Source: an uncultured Lachnospiraceae bacterium
GTDB lineage: Bacteria; Bacillota; Clostridia; Lachnospirales; Lachnospiraceae
Reading direction: 5' to 3'
DNA: 63,226 bases
NCBI GenBank assembly: GCA_949878435.1
Contig: CATLAK010000020.1
Coordinates: 1-63,226 of the forward strand
In this document: piece after piece, positions 1 to 8,196 of the stretch
Position numbering within the stretch: position 1 is the stretch's first letter
How the letters are laid out: every line of letters starts with the position of its first letter
Program-made: the position numbers and the translations under genes
The notes under the pieces: model-generated
Seen by the model: the letters and a program-made list of their open reading frames with translations, nothing else
Databases searched by the model: none
What the model was told of the DNA's origin: nothing

Positions 1-1183
1 TGGAATGCTCCATGTCGTGTATGCTCCATGCATCATTTTCTAAATCATATAAAACAAAGCTACCTTCGTATTCTCCGAAGTATGTGGAGAGGTCTACATA
101 GGTAACATTCTCAGAAGAGGAATCCCATTGGTAGTGGCTTCCATCTGCTGCGTATGTAGAAATAAAAGGTGCGAATCCAAGTAGAAGAGCAGCAGTCAAC
201 ATGAATGCAGTCATACCTTTTATTCTTTTCATAAATGTCGGCTTCTCATAAGAGGCAATGTTGATAATTCTCCGTTTCATCTGCTCCATGTTTCCACCAA
301 GGCCGGCAGCAAACGGAAAAGGAGTAAGTGAAACCTTCTCTGCAAAGTTAATCAGTGTATTGCCATAATCTTCGTAAGCATCCTCTTCAAGTATTTTCAA
401 AACGGAAGTGTCACAGGCAACCTCTCTGTCATTACGCATTTCTTTCAATGCATACCAGACAAGAGGATTGAACCAATATACCACTCCGGCAAGGTTCATC
501 AGATAACTGGCAATAGCATCTTTGTGCTTATAGTGCTGCAGTTCGTGTAACAGCATGTACCGCATATCGGATTCGTTGTAATCAGAGATCAGATGAATCG
601 GCAGATAAATACACGGTTTCAAAAGTCCCACAATAATCGGGGATTTCAAAAATGCGGTGCTGTAAACAGGTATATTTCTGTGAATTCCCATTTCCTCTAA
701 ACATCGATGATATAGTCTGCGTACCTCCGGGTTCTGGAGGGGAAGTGCAGATTTCTCCAAAGTGCGTAGGCGGAGCGAGGATTTGACTACCAATATAATC
801 ATTGCAAAAATGCCTACAATCCATATCCCTAACAATATGTATCCGGCAATGGATGGTGTCTCGCTTTTTACAGAAAGTGCGAAGTCATTCATCCAGTCTG
901 TATTTCCTGCTGGATTAATTCCCATAGCTTCTCCTATAGCGGTTGCGGTACCAGAAGCAGGAGAGCTTCTTAAGTTACCAAGCCACGAGAAGATTTGTGC
1001 AAATCCGATGAGACGGAACGGTATAAAGGGAACTGTCAACAACCCAAGAAGCAGGAACCACAGATTATACTGCATCCGGCTGGACAGGTTGTTTTTGAAT
1101 ATCCGCTTGGCTATCAAAAGAATTCCGATGATACCGCTGATAAATACATTGCATATTAAAAAGCGTATCATAAAATTAGCCAC
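1..1183 (-). CDS. blaR1: BlaR1/MecR1-type beta-lactam sensor metalloprotease (3' end outside window)
   Basis: Membrane M56-family sensor protease that is expected to detect beta-lactams outside the cell and trigger cleavage of the partner repressor BlaI. The reading frame is open from a GTG at 1183 to the left edge, about 394 codons. An AGGAGG ribosome site lies 8-13 bases upstream. N-terminal hydrophobic segments are followed by the zinc motif HELQH and the downstream Glu of NDREVACD. A further membrane segment comes next, and then the start of an outer domain (GSFVLYD...AWSIHD) that resembles the beginning of the penicillin-binding sensor domain of BlaR1. That sensor domain is cut off by the window edge. 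The gene starts 1 base after the blaI stop, so the two are cotranscribed. Family assignment is firm; the ligand is inferred from family. Confidence 0.88.
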   Translation of the reverse strand, partial: MANFMIRFLICNVFISGIIGILLIAKRIFKNNLSSRMQYNLWFLLLGLLTVPFIPFRLIGFAQIFSWLGNLRSSPASGTATAIGEAMGINPAGNTDWMNDFALSVKSETPSIAGYILLGIWIVGIFAMIILVVKSSLRLRTLEKSALPLQNPEVRRLYHRCLEEMGIHRNIPVYSTAFLKSPIIVGLLKPCIYLPIHLISDYNESDMRYMLLHELQHYKHKDAIASYLMNLAGVVYWFNPLVWYALKEMRNDREVACDTSVLKILEEDAYEDYGNTLINFAEKVSLTPFPFAAGLGGNMEQMKRRIINIASYEKPTFMKRIKGMTAFMLTAALLLGFAPFISTYAADGSHYQWDSSSENVTYVDLSTYFGEYEGSFVLYDLENDAWSIHDMEHS

Positions 1184-1184
1184 G

Positions 1185-1571
1185 TTAATTTCCTCCTTTT
1201 TTTGACCTCTTGGAAAGAAGGGAACGGAGGGTGTCTATTTCTGTTTCAGACAGTCTGTCATTTTCTATATAGGCAGACAGCATGGCAGTGATATCCCCGT
1301 CATAGTATCGTTCCAGAAAAGAGTTGCTTTCCTGGCCGATGTATTCGCTTTCTTTCACGACTGGGGTATAAACAAACACTCGGCTCTGTTTTTCATAAGT
1401 CAGAACGCCTTTTGTTACGAGACGTTTGATTAAAGTCTGTATCGTCTTAGGACTCCAGCTTGTGGTCTGTAATAATTTATCTGTTATTTCATTGGTACTG
1501 ATCGGCGCATGTTTCCATACGATTTTCATAACTTCAAATTCAGCTTCAGAAATCTGTGGTAAATCGCTCAT
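1185..1571 (-). CDS. blaI: BlaI/MecI-family winged-helix repressor
   Basis: 128-residue repressor of the Penicillinase_R family. It has an N-terminal winged helix (ISEAEFEVMKIVWK, then SPKTIQTLIKRLV) and a C-terminal dimerisation part with the FLERYYDGD stretch typical of BlaI. It is the normal size for the family. It lies directly upstream of the M56 protease, with which it should form a signalling pair: protease activation cleaves the repressor. A consensus promoter lies at 1611-1639. Three TTAC-N4-GTAA palindromes around it (1592-1603, 1669-1680, 1692-1703) look like its own operators, so autoregulation is likely. The target genes beyond the sensor are not in the window. Confidence 0.92.
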   Translation of the reverse strand: MSDLPQISEAEFEVMKIVWKHAPISTNEITDKLLQTTSWSPKTIQTLIKRLVTKGVLTYEKQSRVFVYTPVVKESEYIGQESNSFLERYYDGDITAMLSAYIENDRLSETEIDTLRSLLSKRSKKGGN

Positions 1572-1591
1572 TTCAAATCCCTCCTTAAATC

Positions 1592-1703
1592 TTACGGCTG
1601 TAATAAATATATTATAGACGTTATTTATGTGGTTGTCAATTTCAGAAAAAACATATTGACTTGAAATCTTACTTGTGTAATAATTGAAATATTACAAGAG
1701 TAA
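1592..1703. promoter_or_regulatory. Three TTAC-N4-GTAA palindromes, probable BlaI operators
   Basis: Identical palindromic frames lie at 1592-1603, 1669-1680 and 1692-1703. The last two also belong to a larger imperfect inverted repeat, 1664-1681 against 1691-1708. One site overlaps the predicted start of the blaI transcript and two lie upstream of the -35 box. BlaI-family repressors bind short dyads of this general form. Assignment to BlaI rests on location and symmetry. Confidence 0.65.
1611..1639 (-). promoter_or_regulatory. Promoter of blaI-blaR1
   Basis: Read on the minus strand: TTGACA at 1639-1634, a 17-base spacer, and TATAAT at 1616-1611, a perfect sigma-A consensus. Transcription would start near 1604, within the first TTAC-N4-GTAA palindrome, so repressor bound there would block initiation. 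Confidence 0.8.
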
Positions 1704-1762
1704 GATTTGGAGATGGCAACAAAAAGAAAAGAACCAGAATCACAACGGATTAGCTGGTTCCT

Positions 1763-2110
1763 TTACTCGTTTGAATTACCTCTTTTATGTATGAGTGCTA
1801 AGAGGTATTCAATTGCTGGAAGAATCTCGGCTGCCTCTTGCTCATCACATTCCTGTAGCATCAATAACAGTTTTTGTTTTTTCACCCCATCCGTAGCAGT
1901 GTCAGGGTGGAAAATACGGTCTGCAGGAATGTGTAAATAAGCGATGATCTGGCACAATACTTCGAACTTGGGATTACCACGGTCGTTTTCAATATTTAGT
2001 ATTGTACGCTCATCACAACCTATTTGTTCAGCTAATGCTGCTTGAGATAGATGGGCTTCTTCTCTGGCAGCCCGGACTACCTTCGCAAGATTTTTTACAT
2101 AGTCATGCAT
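1763..2110 (-). CDS. XRE-family helix-turn-helix regulator
   Basis: 115-residue protein with a Cro/C1-type HTH over about residues 8-62 (LSQAALAEQIGCDERTILNIE is the HTH core). A C-terminal helical part follows that probably dimerises. A GAGGTGA ribosome site precedes the start at 2110. It is divergent from the large serine recombinase at 2151, with only 40 bases between start codons. This suggests it controls that recombinase and/or itself, as is common for regulators of integrated elements. The role is inferred from position. Confidence 0.85.
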   Translation of the reverse strand: MHDYVKNLAKVVRAAREEAHLSQAALAEQIGCDERTILNIENDRGNPKFEVLCQIIAYLHIPADRIFHPDTATDGVKKQKLLLMLQECDEQEAAEILPAIEYLLALIHKRGNSNE

Positions 2111-2150
2111 TACAATTCACCTCAGTGCTAGTTTACAGGTAGTGACTAAT

Positions 2151-3821
2151 ATGAAAAAACAACTCAAATGCTACATCTACACCCGTGTATCCACATCCAT
2201 GCAGGTAGATGGCTACAGCTTAGATGCGCAAAAAGATAAATTGCATAAATACGCTGATTATCAGGATATGATTATCACCGGAGAATACTCCGACGAAGGA
2301 AAATCTGGTAAAAGTGTGGAAGGCAGACCACAGTTCCAGCAGATGTTTCAGGACATTGAAACAAGTAAAGATAACATCGATTTTGTCCTTGTATTCAAAT
2401 TATCCCGTTTCGGGCGAAACGCAGCTGATGTATTATCATCCCTTCAGAGAATGCAGGATTTTGGTGTTAATCTTATCTGTGTGGAAGATGGTATAGATAG
2501 TTCCAAGGATGCAGGAAAATTGATGATTTCTGTTTTATCTGCGGTGGCTGAAATTGAGCGTGAGAATATATTGGTACAGACTATGGAAGGTCGCAGGCAG
2601 AAAGCCAGAGAAGGTAAGTGGAATGGTGGTTTTGCTCCTTACGGTTATCAGCTTATCAACGGAGAACTGCACATTGCAGAAGATGAAGCAGAGGTTATCC
2701 GTATTATCTACGATAAGTTTGCGAATACCACGATGGGAATTGCGGCTATTGCTACATTCTTAAACAACAGTGGATACAAGAAAAAACTTCGCCAGAACAA
2801 TACAATTGAAGGTTTTTCCACATCCTTTGTAAAAGGTGTACTGGATAATCCTGTGTACTGTGGCAAGCTTGCTTTTGGCAGAAGAAAGAATGAGAAAATA
2901 CCGGGTACAAGGAATGAGTACCACATTGTGAAGCAGGACAAGTATATGCTTAACGACGGTATCCACGAAGCGATTGTTTCAGAAGAATTGTGGAATCAGG
3001 TGCATAAAAAGAGGCAGGAAACCGGAGTTGCCAACATCAAAACTCATAGCTTGGATCACGAGCATATTTTATCAGGTATTATCAAATGTCCTATCTGCGG
3101 AAGTGGTATGTATGGCAATGTAAATCGTAAAAAATATCCTGACGGCAGACATTATAGAGATTATTTTTATTATGCCTGCAAGCACAGAACCTTTGTGAAT
3201 GGTCATAAATGTACTTACCGCAAGCAGTGGAGTGAGGATAAAATTAATGCAGCGGTGGAAGAGGTTATCCGCAAGCTTGTGAATAACCCAAAATTTAAAA
3301 CAGAGATTCAGAAGCACATCGGACAAAGTATTGATACGCAGGAATTGGATAAAGAGCATACAGGCTTACAGGAGCGATTAAAGCAGGTAATCGGAGCCAA
3401 GAATAAGCTGGCAAATCAGATGGATAACTTGTCTGTATCGGACAAGCATTATGACAAGAAATATGAGGATATGCAGGTGCGTCTGGATAAGCTCTATGAC
3501 GAGATAGAAGAAATTGAAACTCTGATTGAAGAAGTGGAGACCAGACTATATAATATTAGGCAGGAGAAAATATCCGGCGACAATGTGTATCAGTTCTTAT
3601 TATTCTTTGATAAGCTGTACGACAGATTTACGGATATTGAGAAGAAAACCTTTATGAAGAGCTTCCTTGCGGATGTGAATATTTACAAGGAAGAGCAGGC
3701 AGATAGTAGGATACTTTGTAGTCTGAAATTCCGATTTCCTGTCTTTTTCAATGGGAAAGAGACATATGAATTGGATTGGGACAACGAAAGTACCGTTGAA
3801 ACTGTGTGCCTCTTGACCTAA
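2151..3821 (+). CDS. Large serine recombinase (integrase/transposon type)
   Basis: 556-residue site-specific recombinase. The N-terminal resolvase domain has YTRVS with the nucleophile Ser14, then the SRFGRNAADV helix region. The recombinase domain spans about residues 160-300. A zinc ribbon near residue 312 (CPICGSGM, second Cys pair at ACKH and HKC) is followed by a long coiled coil (about 405-475). This is the layout of TnpX/phiC31-type enzymes that move transposons, conjugative elements or phages. The ATG at 2151 is preferred over the in-frame GTG at 2142 because the AGGTAG ribosome site is correctly spaced for the ATG only. It marks the preceding DNA as a mobile element, but the element ends were not resolved. 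Confidence 0.93.
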   Translation: MKKQLKCYIYTRVSTSMQVDGYSLDAQKDKLHKYADYQDMIITGEYSDEGKSGKSVEGRPQFQQMFQDIETSKDNIDFVLVFKLSRFGRNAADVLSSLQRMQDFGVNLICVEDGIDSSKDAGKLMISVLSAVAEIERENILVQTMEGRRQKAREGKWNGGFAPYGYQLINGELHIAEDEAEVIRIIYDKFANTTMGIAAIATFLNNSGYKKKLRQNNTIEGFSTSFVKGVLDNPVYCGKLAFGRRKNEKIPGTRNEYHIVKQDKYMLNDGIHEAIVSEELWNQVHKKRQETGVANIKTHSLDHEHILSGIIKCPICGSGMYGNVNRKKYPDGRHYRDYFYYACKHRTFVNGHKCTYRKQWSEDKINAAVEEVIRKLVNNPKFKTEIQKHIGQSIDTQELDKEHTGLQERLKQVIGAKNKLANQMDNLSVSDKHYDKKYEDMQVRLDKLYDEIEEIETLIEEVETRLYNIRQEKISGDNVYQFLLFFDKLYDRFTDIEKKTFMKSFLADVNIYKEEQADSRILCSLKFRFPVFFNGKETYELDWDNESTVETVCLLT

Positions 3822-3851
3822 AGAAATGCGTGGACAAAAATGATGACTTTA

Positions 3852-3914
3852 CCGGCAGCAGTATTTCTAACAACATTAGCTGATAATGGTGTAATAAACT
3901 ATGGGCGTACTCGC
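3852..3914 (+). repeat. Spaced repeat, copy A (between recombinase and fic)
   Basis: Contains CCGGCAGCAGTATT, then ATAATGGTG 31 bases from the motif start, then GGCGTAC-N-CGC 52 bases from the motif start. The same blocks with exactly the same spacing recur at 5051-5113, while the bases between them differ. It begins 31 bases after the recombinase stop codon. Confidence 0.7.
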
Positions 3915-3979
3915 TGTATGTTGCAAAAGTTTTTGCTTATGCTCGTCTGTATAGCAATCCTTTTTGTGCATTTAATAAT

Positions 3980-4076
3980 AGGGAACTTTTGCGAAGAAAA
4001 CACGTCAAAAGGTTCCCTAAATAATTCTTGATAATTAGGGAACTTTTGAATATAATAAATAACAAAAAAGTTCCCT
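3980..4076. promoter_or_regulatory. Tandem duplicated operator and promoter of the fic gene
   Basis: Four half-sites of AGGGAACTTTTG form two dyads: 3980-3991 with 4006-4018 (inverted), and 4037-4048 with 4063-4076 (inverted). The second dyad is offset from the first by exactly 57 bases in both arms. A promoter sits in the second unit: TTGATA at 4028-4033, 17 bases, TATAAT at 4051-4056. A protein bound to the dyads would cover the -10 box. Confidence 0.75.
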
Positions 4077-4097
4077 AAAAAGAGAGAGGTGACATGA

Positions 4098-5036
4098 ATG
4101 GGAGCAAATTATTCAGAAATTCAAGAATTATTACAGCAAAAAGCGGATATACAGGCAAGGCTTAATCTGATGCCATATGATGGAAATCCGGAACTTAAGG
4201 AAGCAAATGGTTCAAAATACTTGTATATGCGTAAACGAGTAGCGGGGAAATTGACATCTACTTATGTGGACGTATATTCAGATGAACTCTATCAGTTACT
4301 TTTGCGCAATGCTAAGGAACGTAAAGATTTAAATAAAGCCATTCGTAAAATTAATAAAGATTTAGCAGCACTTGGCTATGAGGATAAAGAACTTTCAGCT
4401 AGAGTGTTACAGAATTTGGATTTTGCCAGAGCAAATATGAAAGCAAATATTTATGACCAGGCGGTGTTGGAAGGTGTTGCAACGACATTTCCACAGACTG
4501 AGGATATTATCGAGAATGGACAAGTCCATGGGGTATCGGCTACTGATGTGCAGAAGATTCTTAATTTGAAACACGCCTGGGAATTTATCTTAGATAGAGA
4601 TGTTATTCAGAGTGAAAGCAATTATCATATGCTTTGCCATATTGCTAAGTTGGTTAATGAAGGCTTCTTCTATGATGGAGGTCGTATTCGTGGCATTCCG
4701 GTACAGATAGGTGGAACGAGCTATGTACCACCGTTGCCTATTGAATCAGTGGTTATCGAGCGAATAGATGAAATTAGAAGCCAGGATAAAGAGCCAATAG
4801 AGATAGCGATTGAGTTATGTATGTACTGTATGAAAACGCAAGTGTTCAAAGATGGAAATAAGCGTGCATCAGTTATTTTTGCCAATCATTATCTGATTGC
4901 ACAAGGTATGGGATTTTTGGTTATACCGGAAAAGGATGTACCAGAGTTTAAGAAGCTATTGGTACAATATTATGAAGGTGAGTCACTAGAGGTCATTGGA
5001 GCATTCTTAAAAGAACGTTGTTGGAAGAATTTTTAG
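4098..5036 (+). CDS. Fic-domain protein with non-canonical active site
   Basis: 312-residue protein. Residues 1-90 form a charged, helical N-terminal region (YLYMRKRVAGKLTSTYVDVYSDELY) like those placed before Fic domains in Firmicutes. The Fic core follows, with the motif TQVFKDGNKRAS near residues 247-258. Canonical Fic enzymes have His two residues before the Phe and use it to transfer AMP or another group to target proteins. Here that position is Gln248, so classical catalysis may be lost or altered. LEGVATTFPQTEDII resembles the region of the inhibitory helix, also in degenerate form. The start has a GAGGTG ribosome site. Expression is probably controlled through the repeated operators just upstream. 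No separate antitoxin gene is visible next to it. Confidence 0.85.
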   Translation: MGANYSEIQELLQQKADIQARLNLMPYDGNPELKEANGSKYLYMRKRVAGKLTSTYVDVYSDELYQLLLRNAKERKDLNKAIRKINKDLAALGYEDKELSARVLQNLDFARANMKANIYDQAVLEGVATTFPQTEDIIENGQVHGVSATDVQKILNLKHAWEFILDRDVIQSESNYHMLCHIAKLVNEGFFYDGGRIRGIPVQIGGTSYVPPLPIESVVIERIDEIRSQDKEPIEIAIELCMYCMKTQVFKDGNKRASVIFANHYLIAQGMGFLVIPEKDVPEFKKLLVQYYEGESLEVIGAFLKERCWKNF

Positions 5037-5050
5037 AGTGTTATTGAAAC

Positions 5051-5113
5051 CCGGCAGCAGTATTGATACTGTTTTTGCATTATAATGGTGCTAGAGAATA
5101 TCGGCGTACCCGC
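5051..5113 (+). repeat. Spaced repeat, copy B (downstream of fic)
   Basis: Same CCGGCAGCAGTATT / ATAATGGTG / GGCGTAC-N-CGC blocks at the same offsets (0, 31, 52) as copy A at 3852. It starts 15 bases after the fic stop. Copies A and B therefore bracket the fic gene in direct orientation. Confidence 0.7.
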
Positions 5114-5309
5114 CACACGTACGTAAGGTCAAACGGTCTGTACGCCAAATGGAATAGGCAGGACTGCTTAAACATGGTAAAATAACAAAGGGTGTAAAAA
5201 GCCAATAACCATGTGGGTTCGCGTTATGTTGGGTTTTAGAAAAATGATACCGCACGTTGAATGTGTCTGCCGATTAGACCGCATAAAATAAGGATTTACA
5301 GTGTTTTAG
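5114..5309. other. Gene-free stretch between fic and pseudogene remnant
   Basis: No credible coding region was seen. It holds a possible distant hairpin (ACATGGT at about 5172-5179 against ACCATGT at about 5208-5214). A 14-base perfect palindrome, GAGCGGTACCGCTC, lies just beyond at 5330-5343. It may be decayed remains of the gene whose tail survives at 5310-5579. Confidence 0.4.
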
Positions 5310-5579
5310 CGGTATGGTACTCAAAAATTGAGCGGTACCGCTCAAAAAAACGTTCAAAAGGAAGAAAGGATCAATGCGTTGCTTGAATATTGCAAAGAGC
5401 CGAGAGTCAGAGATGAGATGATGAAGTTTCTTGGCATAAAACACAGAACCACATTCAGAAGTGATTACCTGAATCCATTATTAGATGCTGAAAAAATTGC
5501 AATGACAATACCTGATAAGCCGCGCAGCAAAAATCAAAATGTTAAGAATATAGGAATCACCAACAGATTAAGCCTTTAG
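5310..5579 (+). pseudogene. C-terminal remnant of an AlbA/RecG-like ATP-binding protein
   Basis: Only about 80 residues are open. They form a winged-helix-like tail (RINALLEYCKEPRVRDEMMK, HRTTFRSDYLNPLL, MTIPDKPRSKNQ). This wording is typical of the extreme C-terminus of Schlafen AlbA_2 / RecG-like putative ATP-binding transcriptional regulators. In such proteins the chain normally ends a few residues after TIPDKP..KNQ. Here it runs on into an unrelated tail, as after a frameshift. No N-terminal ATP-binding domain is present upstream. I read it as a decayed gene fragment; the family identification is from memory of similar tails. Confidence 0.55.
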
Positions 5580-5611
5580 ACCAAACAAAAAAGCAAAAGG
5601 AGTTACAGGAT

Positions 5612-6510
5612 TTGGAAATTTATAATGATATAAAGAGTATTACAAAAAGACCATTTAGTTTACTAGCTGATTGCGGAAAGATATATCAGTTTCTTCTTGA
5701 AATTTACGAAAGAGACTGGAGAAACGGTGTGCCAGCTCCCTTCTTTGAATACGCATACGCATCATTTTCCTACTGGATGGACATTTCCTATTCTTACAAA
5801 AATAGAATTTGGGAATGTAACGGAGAGATTGTGGCAGTTTGTTTTTATGAGAATCCGGTGACAGATGTCTATTTCTGTCTGAAACCTGGATATGAAGAGC
5901 TGGCTTTAGAAATGGTGACATATGCTGATGGAAATATGGTCACGAACGGAGAAGATATTCAGTTCATTTTATTTGGCGGACAGGATGCATTGATGAATGC
6001 TGCGCAGCAGTTGGGGTATGGAAAAAGTCAGAACACTGGGATATGCAGTATGATTTTCAAAATGAATTGCAATATCCGCTGCCGGAAGGCTTTCATTTTG
6101 TAAATCCGCAGAACCTAGATTGGTCAAAAGTGGGAGAATGTTGTTGGAAGGGATTTGACCATGAACAGAGTGAAGGACCGTGGAATCATCAGTATGAGCA
6201 ACATAATTATCTGCTGAGTACCGCGCCGCACGCAACACCGGAGCTTGGTGTGGTGATTGGGGATGAGTCAGGGGAATATGTCTGCTATGCAGGAATGTGG
6301 TGGACTCCTGAAAATCATCTGGCGTACATGGAACCGCTCTGCACGATTCCCGAATATCGGCATAAAGGTCTCGCCGCCGCGGCATTGTCTGAAATGTATC
6401 GGAGAACAAAGGCGTTAGGGGCAACGCATATGACAGGCGGTGCAAACAGCTTTTATCAGAAGATTGGATATCAGAATGCAGTAAAATGGACCTTCTGGCA
6501 AAAACAATAG
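5612..6510 (+). pseudogene. GNAT-family acetyltransferase, interrupted by a frameshift
   Basis: Two overlapping reading frames together make one protein of about 300 residues. Frame one (TTG at 5612, AAAGGAG upstream) gives the N-terminal half. Frame two, entered near 6030, continues with WDMQYDFQNELQYPLPEG and the acetyl-CoA binding motif PEYRHKGLAAAAL, and ends AFYQKIGYQ-like (SFYQKIGYQNAVKW), as in GNAT enzymes. Frame one runs past the join into CNIRCRKAFIL and stops at 6103. The break is a single-base change around 6020-6040. This is either a true inactivating mutation or a sequencing error. The substrate is unknown. Confidence 0.75.
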
Positions 6511-6705
6511 ACAAAAACATAAAAAATGGAGGGACGTCCGGTGAAAAGCGCAACAGTGATAGCAAAATTGTAAGTTTGTGGCGGGGAGATACAGACAGTC
6601 TGCATATAGATTGCAGAAATCTTTTAATAAGTGATAGAAGTTCCATGAAAGAAATTATCAGCATCTGACTGAGGTGGAATTAATTGATAAAAAGGGAAAC
6701 GATAA

Positions 6706-7386
6706 ATGATCTATGTAACAGGGGATATTCACTGCCCCATAGATATATCTAAATTGAATACAAAGAATTTCCCCATCCAAAGAAAAATGACGAAGAGCGA
6801 TTATCTAATTATATGCGGGGATGCAGGTATTGTATGGAAACCAGGCAGCGGGGAAGATAAATGGTGGCAGAAATGGTTAGAGGAAAAGAATTTTACAACA
6901 CTGTTCGTAGATGGAAATCATGAAAACCATTCGGCATTACAAGCATATCCGGTAGAAATGTGGAACGGAGGGAAGGTTCACAGAATCAAACCATCTGTAA
7001 TACATTTAATGAGGGGACAGGTATATAATATTGAAGAATGCAGCTTTTTTACAATGGGTGGAGCATCATCAACGGATCGGGAATATCGAAAAGAAGGGAA
7101 GAGCTGGTGGAGAGAGGAGCTGCCTTGCAAAGAAGAACATCAAGAAGCAATACAAAATCTTGAGCGGGCAAACTGGAGAGTTGATTATGTAGTTACTCAT
7201 ACTGTAGCAGATAGTATAATATGCAGAATTGATCCAATGGGTATACATGATACATTGACAGAGCTTTTCTCTATGATAGAAAAGAAGCTTGAGTATATAC
7301 ATTGGTACTTTGGACATTTTCATGGCGACAAGAAAATAGATGAAAAACACACATTGCTATATCAAACAGTTATTCAGATAAAATGA
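6706..7386 (+). CDS. Calcineurin-like metallophosphoesterase
   Basis: 226-residue phosphoesterase with the full series of metal-binding motifs: GDIH near the N-terminus, CGDAG around residue 38, GNHEN around residue 70, a TH pair near residue 165 and GHFHGD near residue 203. These bind two metal ions and hydrolyse phosphoester bonds. No membrane segment or signal peptide is seen, so it is cytosolic. The substrate cannot be told; close relatives are uncharacterised or annotated as phosphatases. It is preceded by about 195 bases with no recognisable gene and is transcribed toward the convergent DUF2461 gene. Confidence 0.88.
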   Translation: MIYVTGDIHCPIDISKLNTKNFPIQRKMTKSDYLIICGDAGIVWKPGSGEDKWWQKWLEEKNFTTLFVDGNHENHSALQAYPVEMWNGGKVHRIKPSVIHLMRGQVYNIEECSFFTMGGASSTDREYRKEGKSWWREELPCKEEHQEAIQNLERANWRVDYVVTHTVADSIICRIDPMGIHDTLTELFSMIEKKLEYIHWYFGHFHGDKKIDEKHTLLYQTVIQIK

Positions 7387-7497
7387 AACTCGTGTATTTG
7401 ACGATTATGTGCAGGAATGTGAAAGCAGCAGCCAGTATTCGCTTAGATATTATTACATTAAATACTGTGTATATCGCGTGCCAGGGTAACCATCTCG

Positions 7498-8181
7498 TCA
7501 CCTTCCCGGCATCTGGAATCCCGCAAGCGCCCGATTCAAATAATCGTTAAAAGGTTTCATAATCCGGAAAAGTTCTGCTGCCTTTGCAAGAAATATTTCT
7601 GCATCTTTTAAGTCTTCGTCTTTTACCGGATATTCCAGATACCAGCTCTTAAATTTTAAATACTCCGCTTGAGGATGATTTTTGTCATACCCAGCAGGAA
7701 CGTTCTTTAACGTGGCTCCCTGTACGGTGAAATATTGTTCAAACGCTGGTTCATGTATAATTTGTTCCCATTCTCCGCCGTTCTGTACAATATAATCCCG
7801 TACCATCGTGGTAGCATCTTTGAACATATCCGCAAATAAGCCGCCGCCCAAAAAGGACTGATTGCCGGGTTTGATCATGAGATAATATCCCACAGGGACA
7901 GGGAGCTTGCCCTTAGAGGAAATATGAGCGCGGAACGCAGGATTATAAGGCGATTTATCATGGCTAAAGCGGGTATCCCGTACAAGCTTAAATGTAAGGT
8001 CTTTCGGAGTGTTATGTAAAATACTGCTGTCAAATTTTCCGATTTCAAGTATCAATGCCTGTAAAAAAATTTCAAATTCGGCGTTTGCTTCTTTGTAGCT
8101 GTTTTTATTTGCATGATACCATTCACGGTCGTTATGCGTGCTTAATGCAGATAAATAGTCAATGATTAATTCTATATTCAT
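7498..8181 (-). CDS. DUF2461 family protein
   Basis: 227-residue protein of the DUF2461 (TIGR02453) family. Recognisable family segments are NDREWYHANKNSYKEA near the N-terminus, RDTRFSHDKSPYNPAFRAHIS around residues 70-88, and GYYLMIKPGNQSFLGGGLF. The function is unknown. It starts 15 bases after the sigma factor gene with its own AGGAAAGGA site, so the two probably form one transcript. The length matches the family and no defects were seen. Confidence 0.88.
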   Translation of the reverse strand: MNIELIIDYLSALSTHNDREWYHANKNSYKEANAEFEIFLQALILEIGKFDSSILHNTPKDLTFKLVRDTRFSHDKSPYNPAFRAHISSKGKLPVPVGYYLMIKPGNQSFLGGGLFADMFKDATTMVRDYIVQNGGEWEQIIHEPAFEQYFTVQGATLKNVPAGYDKNHPQAEYLKFKSWYLEYPVKDEDLKDAEIFLAKAAELFRIMKPFNDYLNRALAGFQMPGR

Positions 8182-8196
8182 AATATGTCCTTTCCT

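Noticed and set aside
1..3900. Exact ends of the mobile element carrying the recombinase
   Set aside because: No attachment-site pair could be defined; the left part probably lies outside the window.
3840..4031. 63-codon open frame between recombinase and fic
   Set aside because: It overlaps spaced repeat A and the operator region, has no ribosome site and no family features.
5969..6664. 231-codon open frame antisense to the GNAT gene
   Set aside because: No ribosome site and no recognisable domain; the GNAT motifs on the plus strand explain the region.
6511..6705. Possible short peptide starting at a GTG near 6541 after GGAGGG
   Set aside because: Only about 10 codons before a stop; nothing supports translation.
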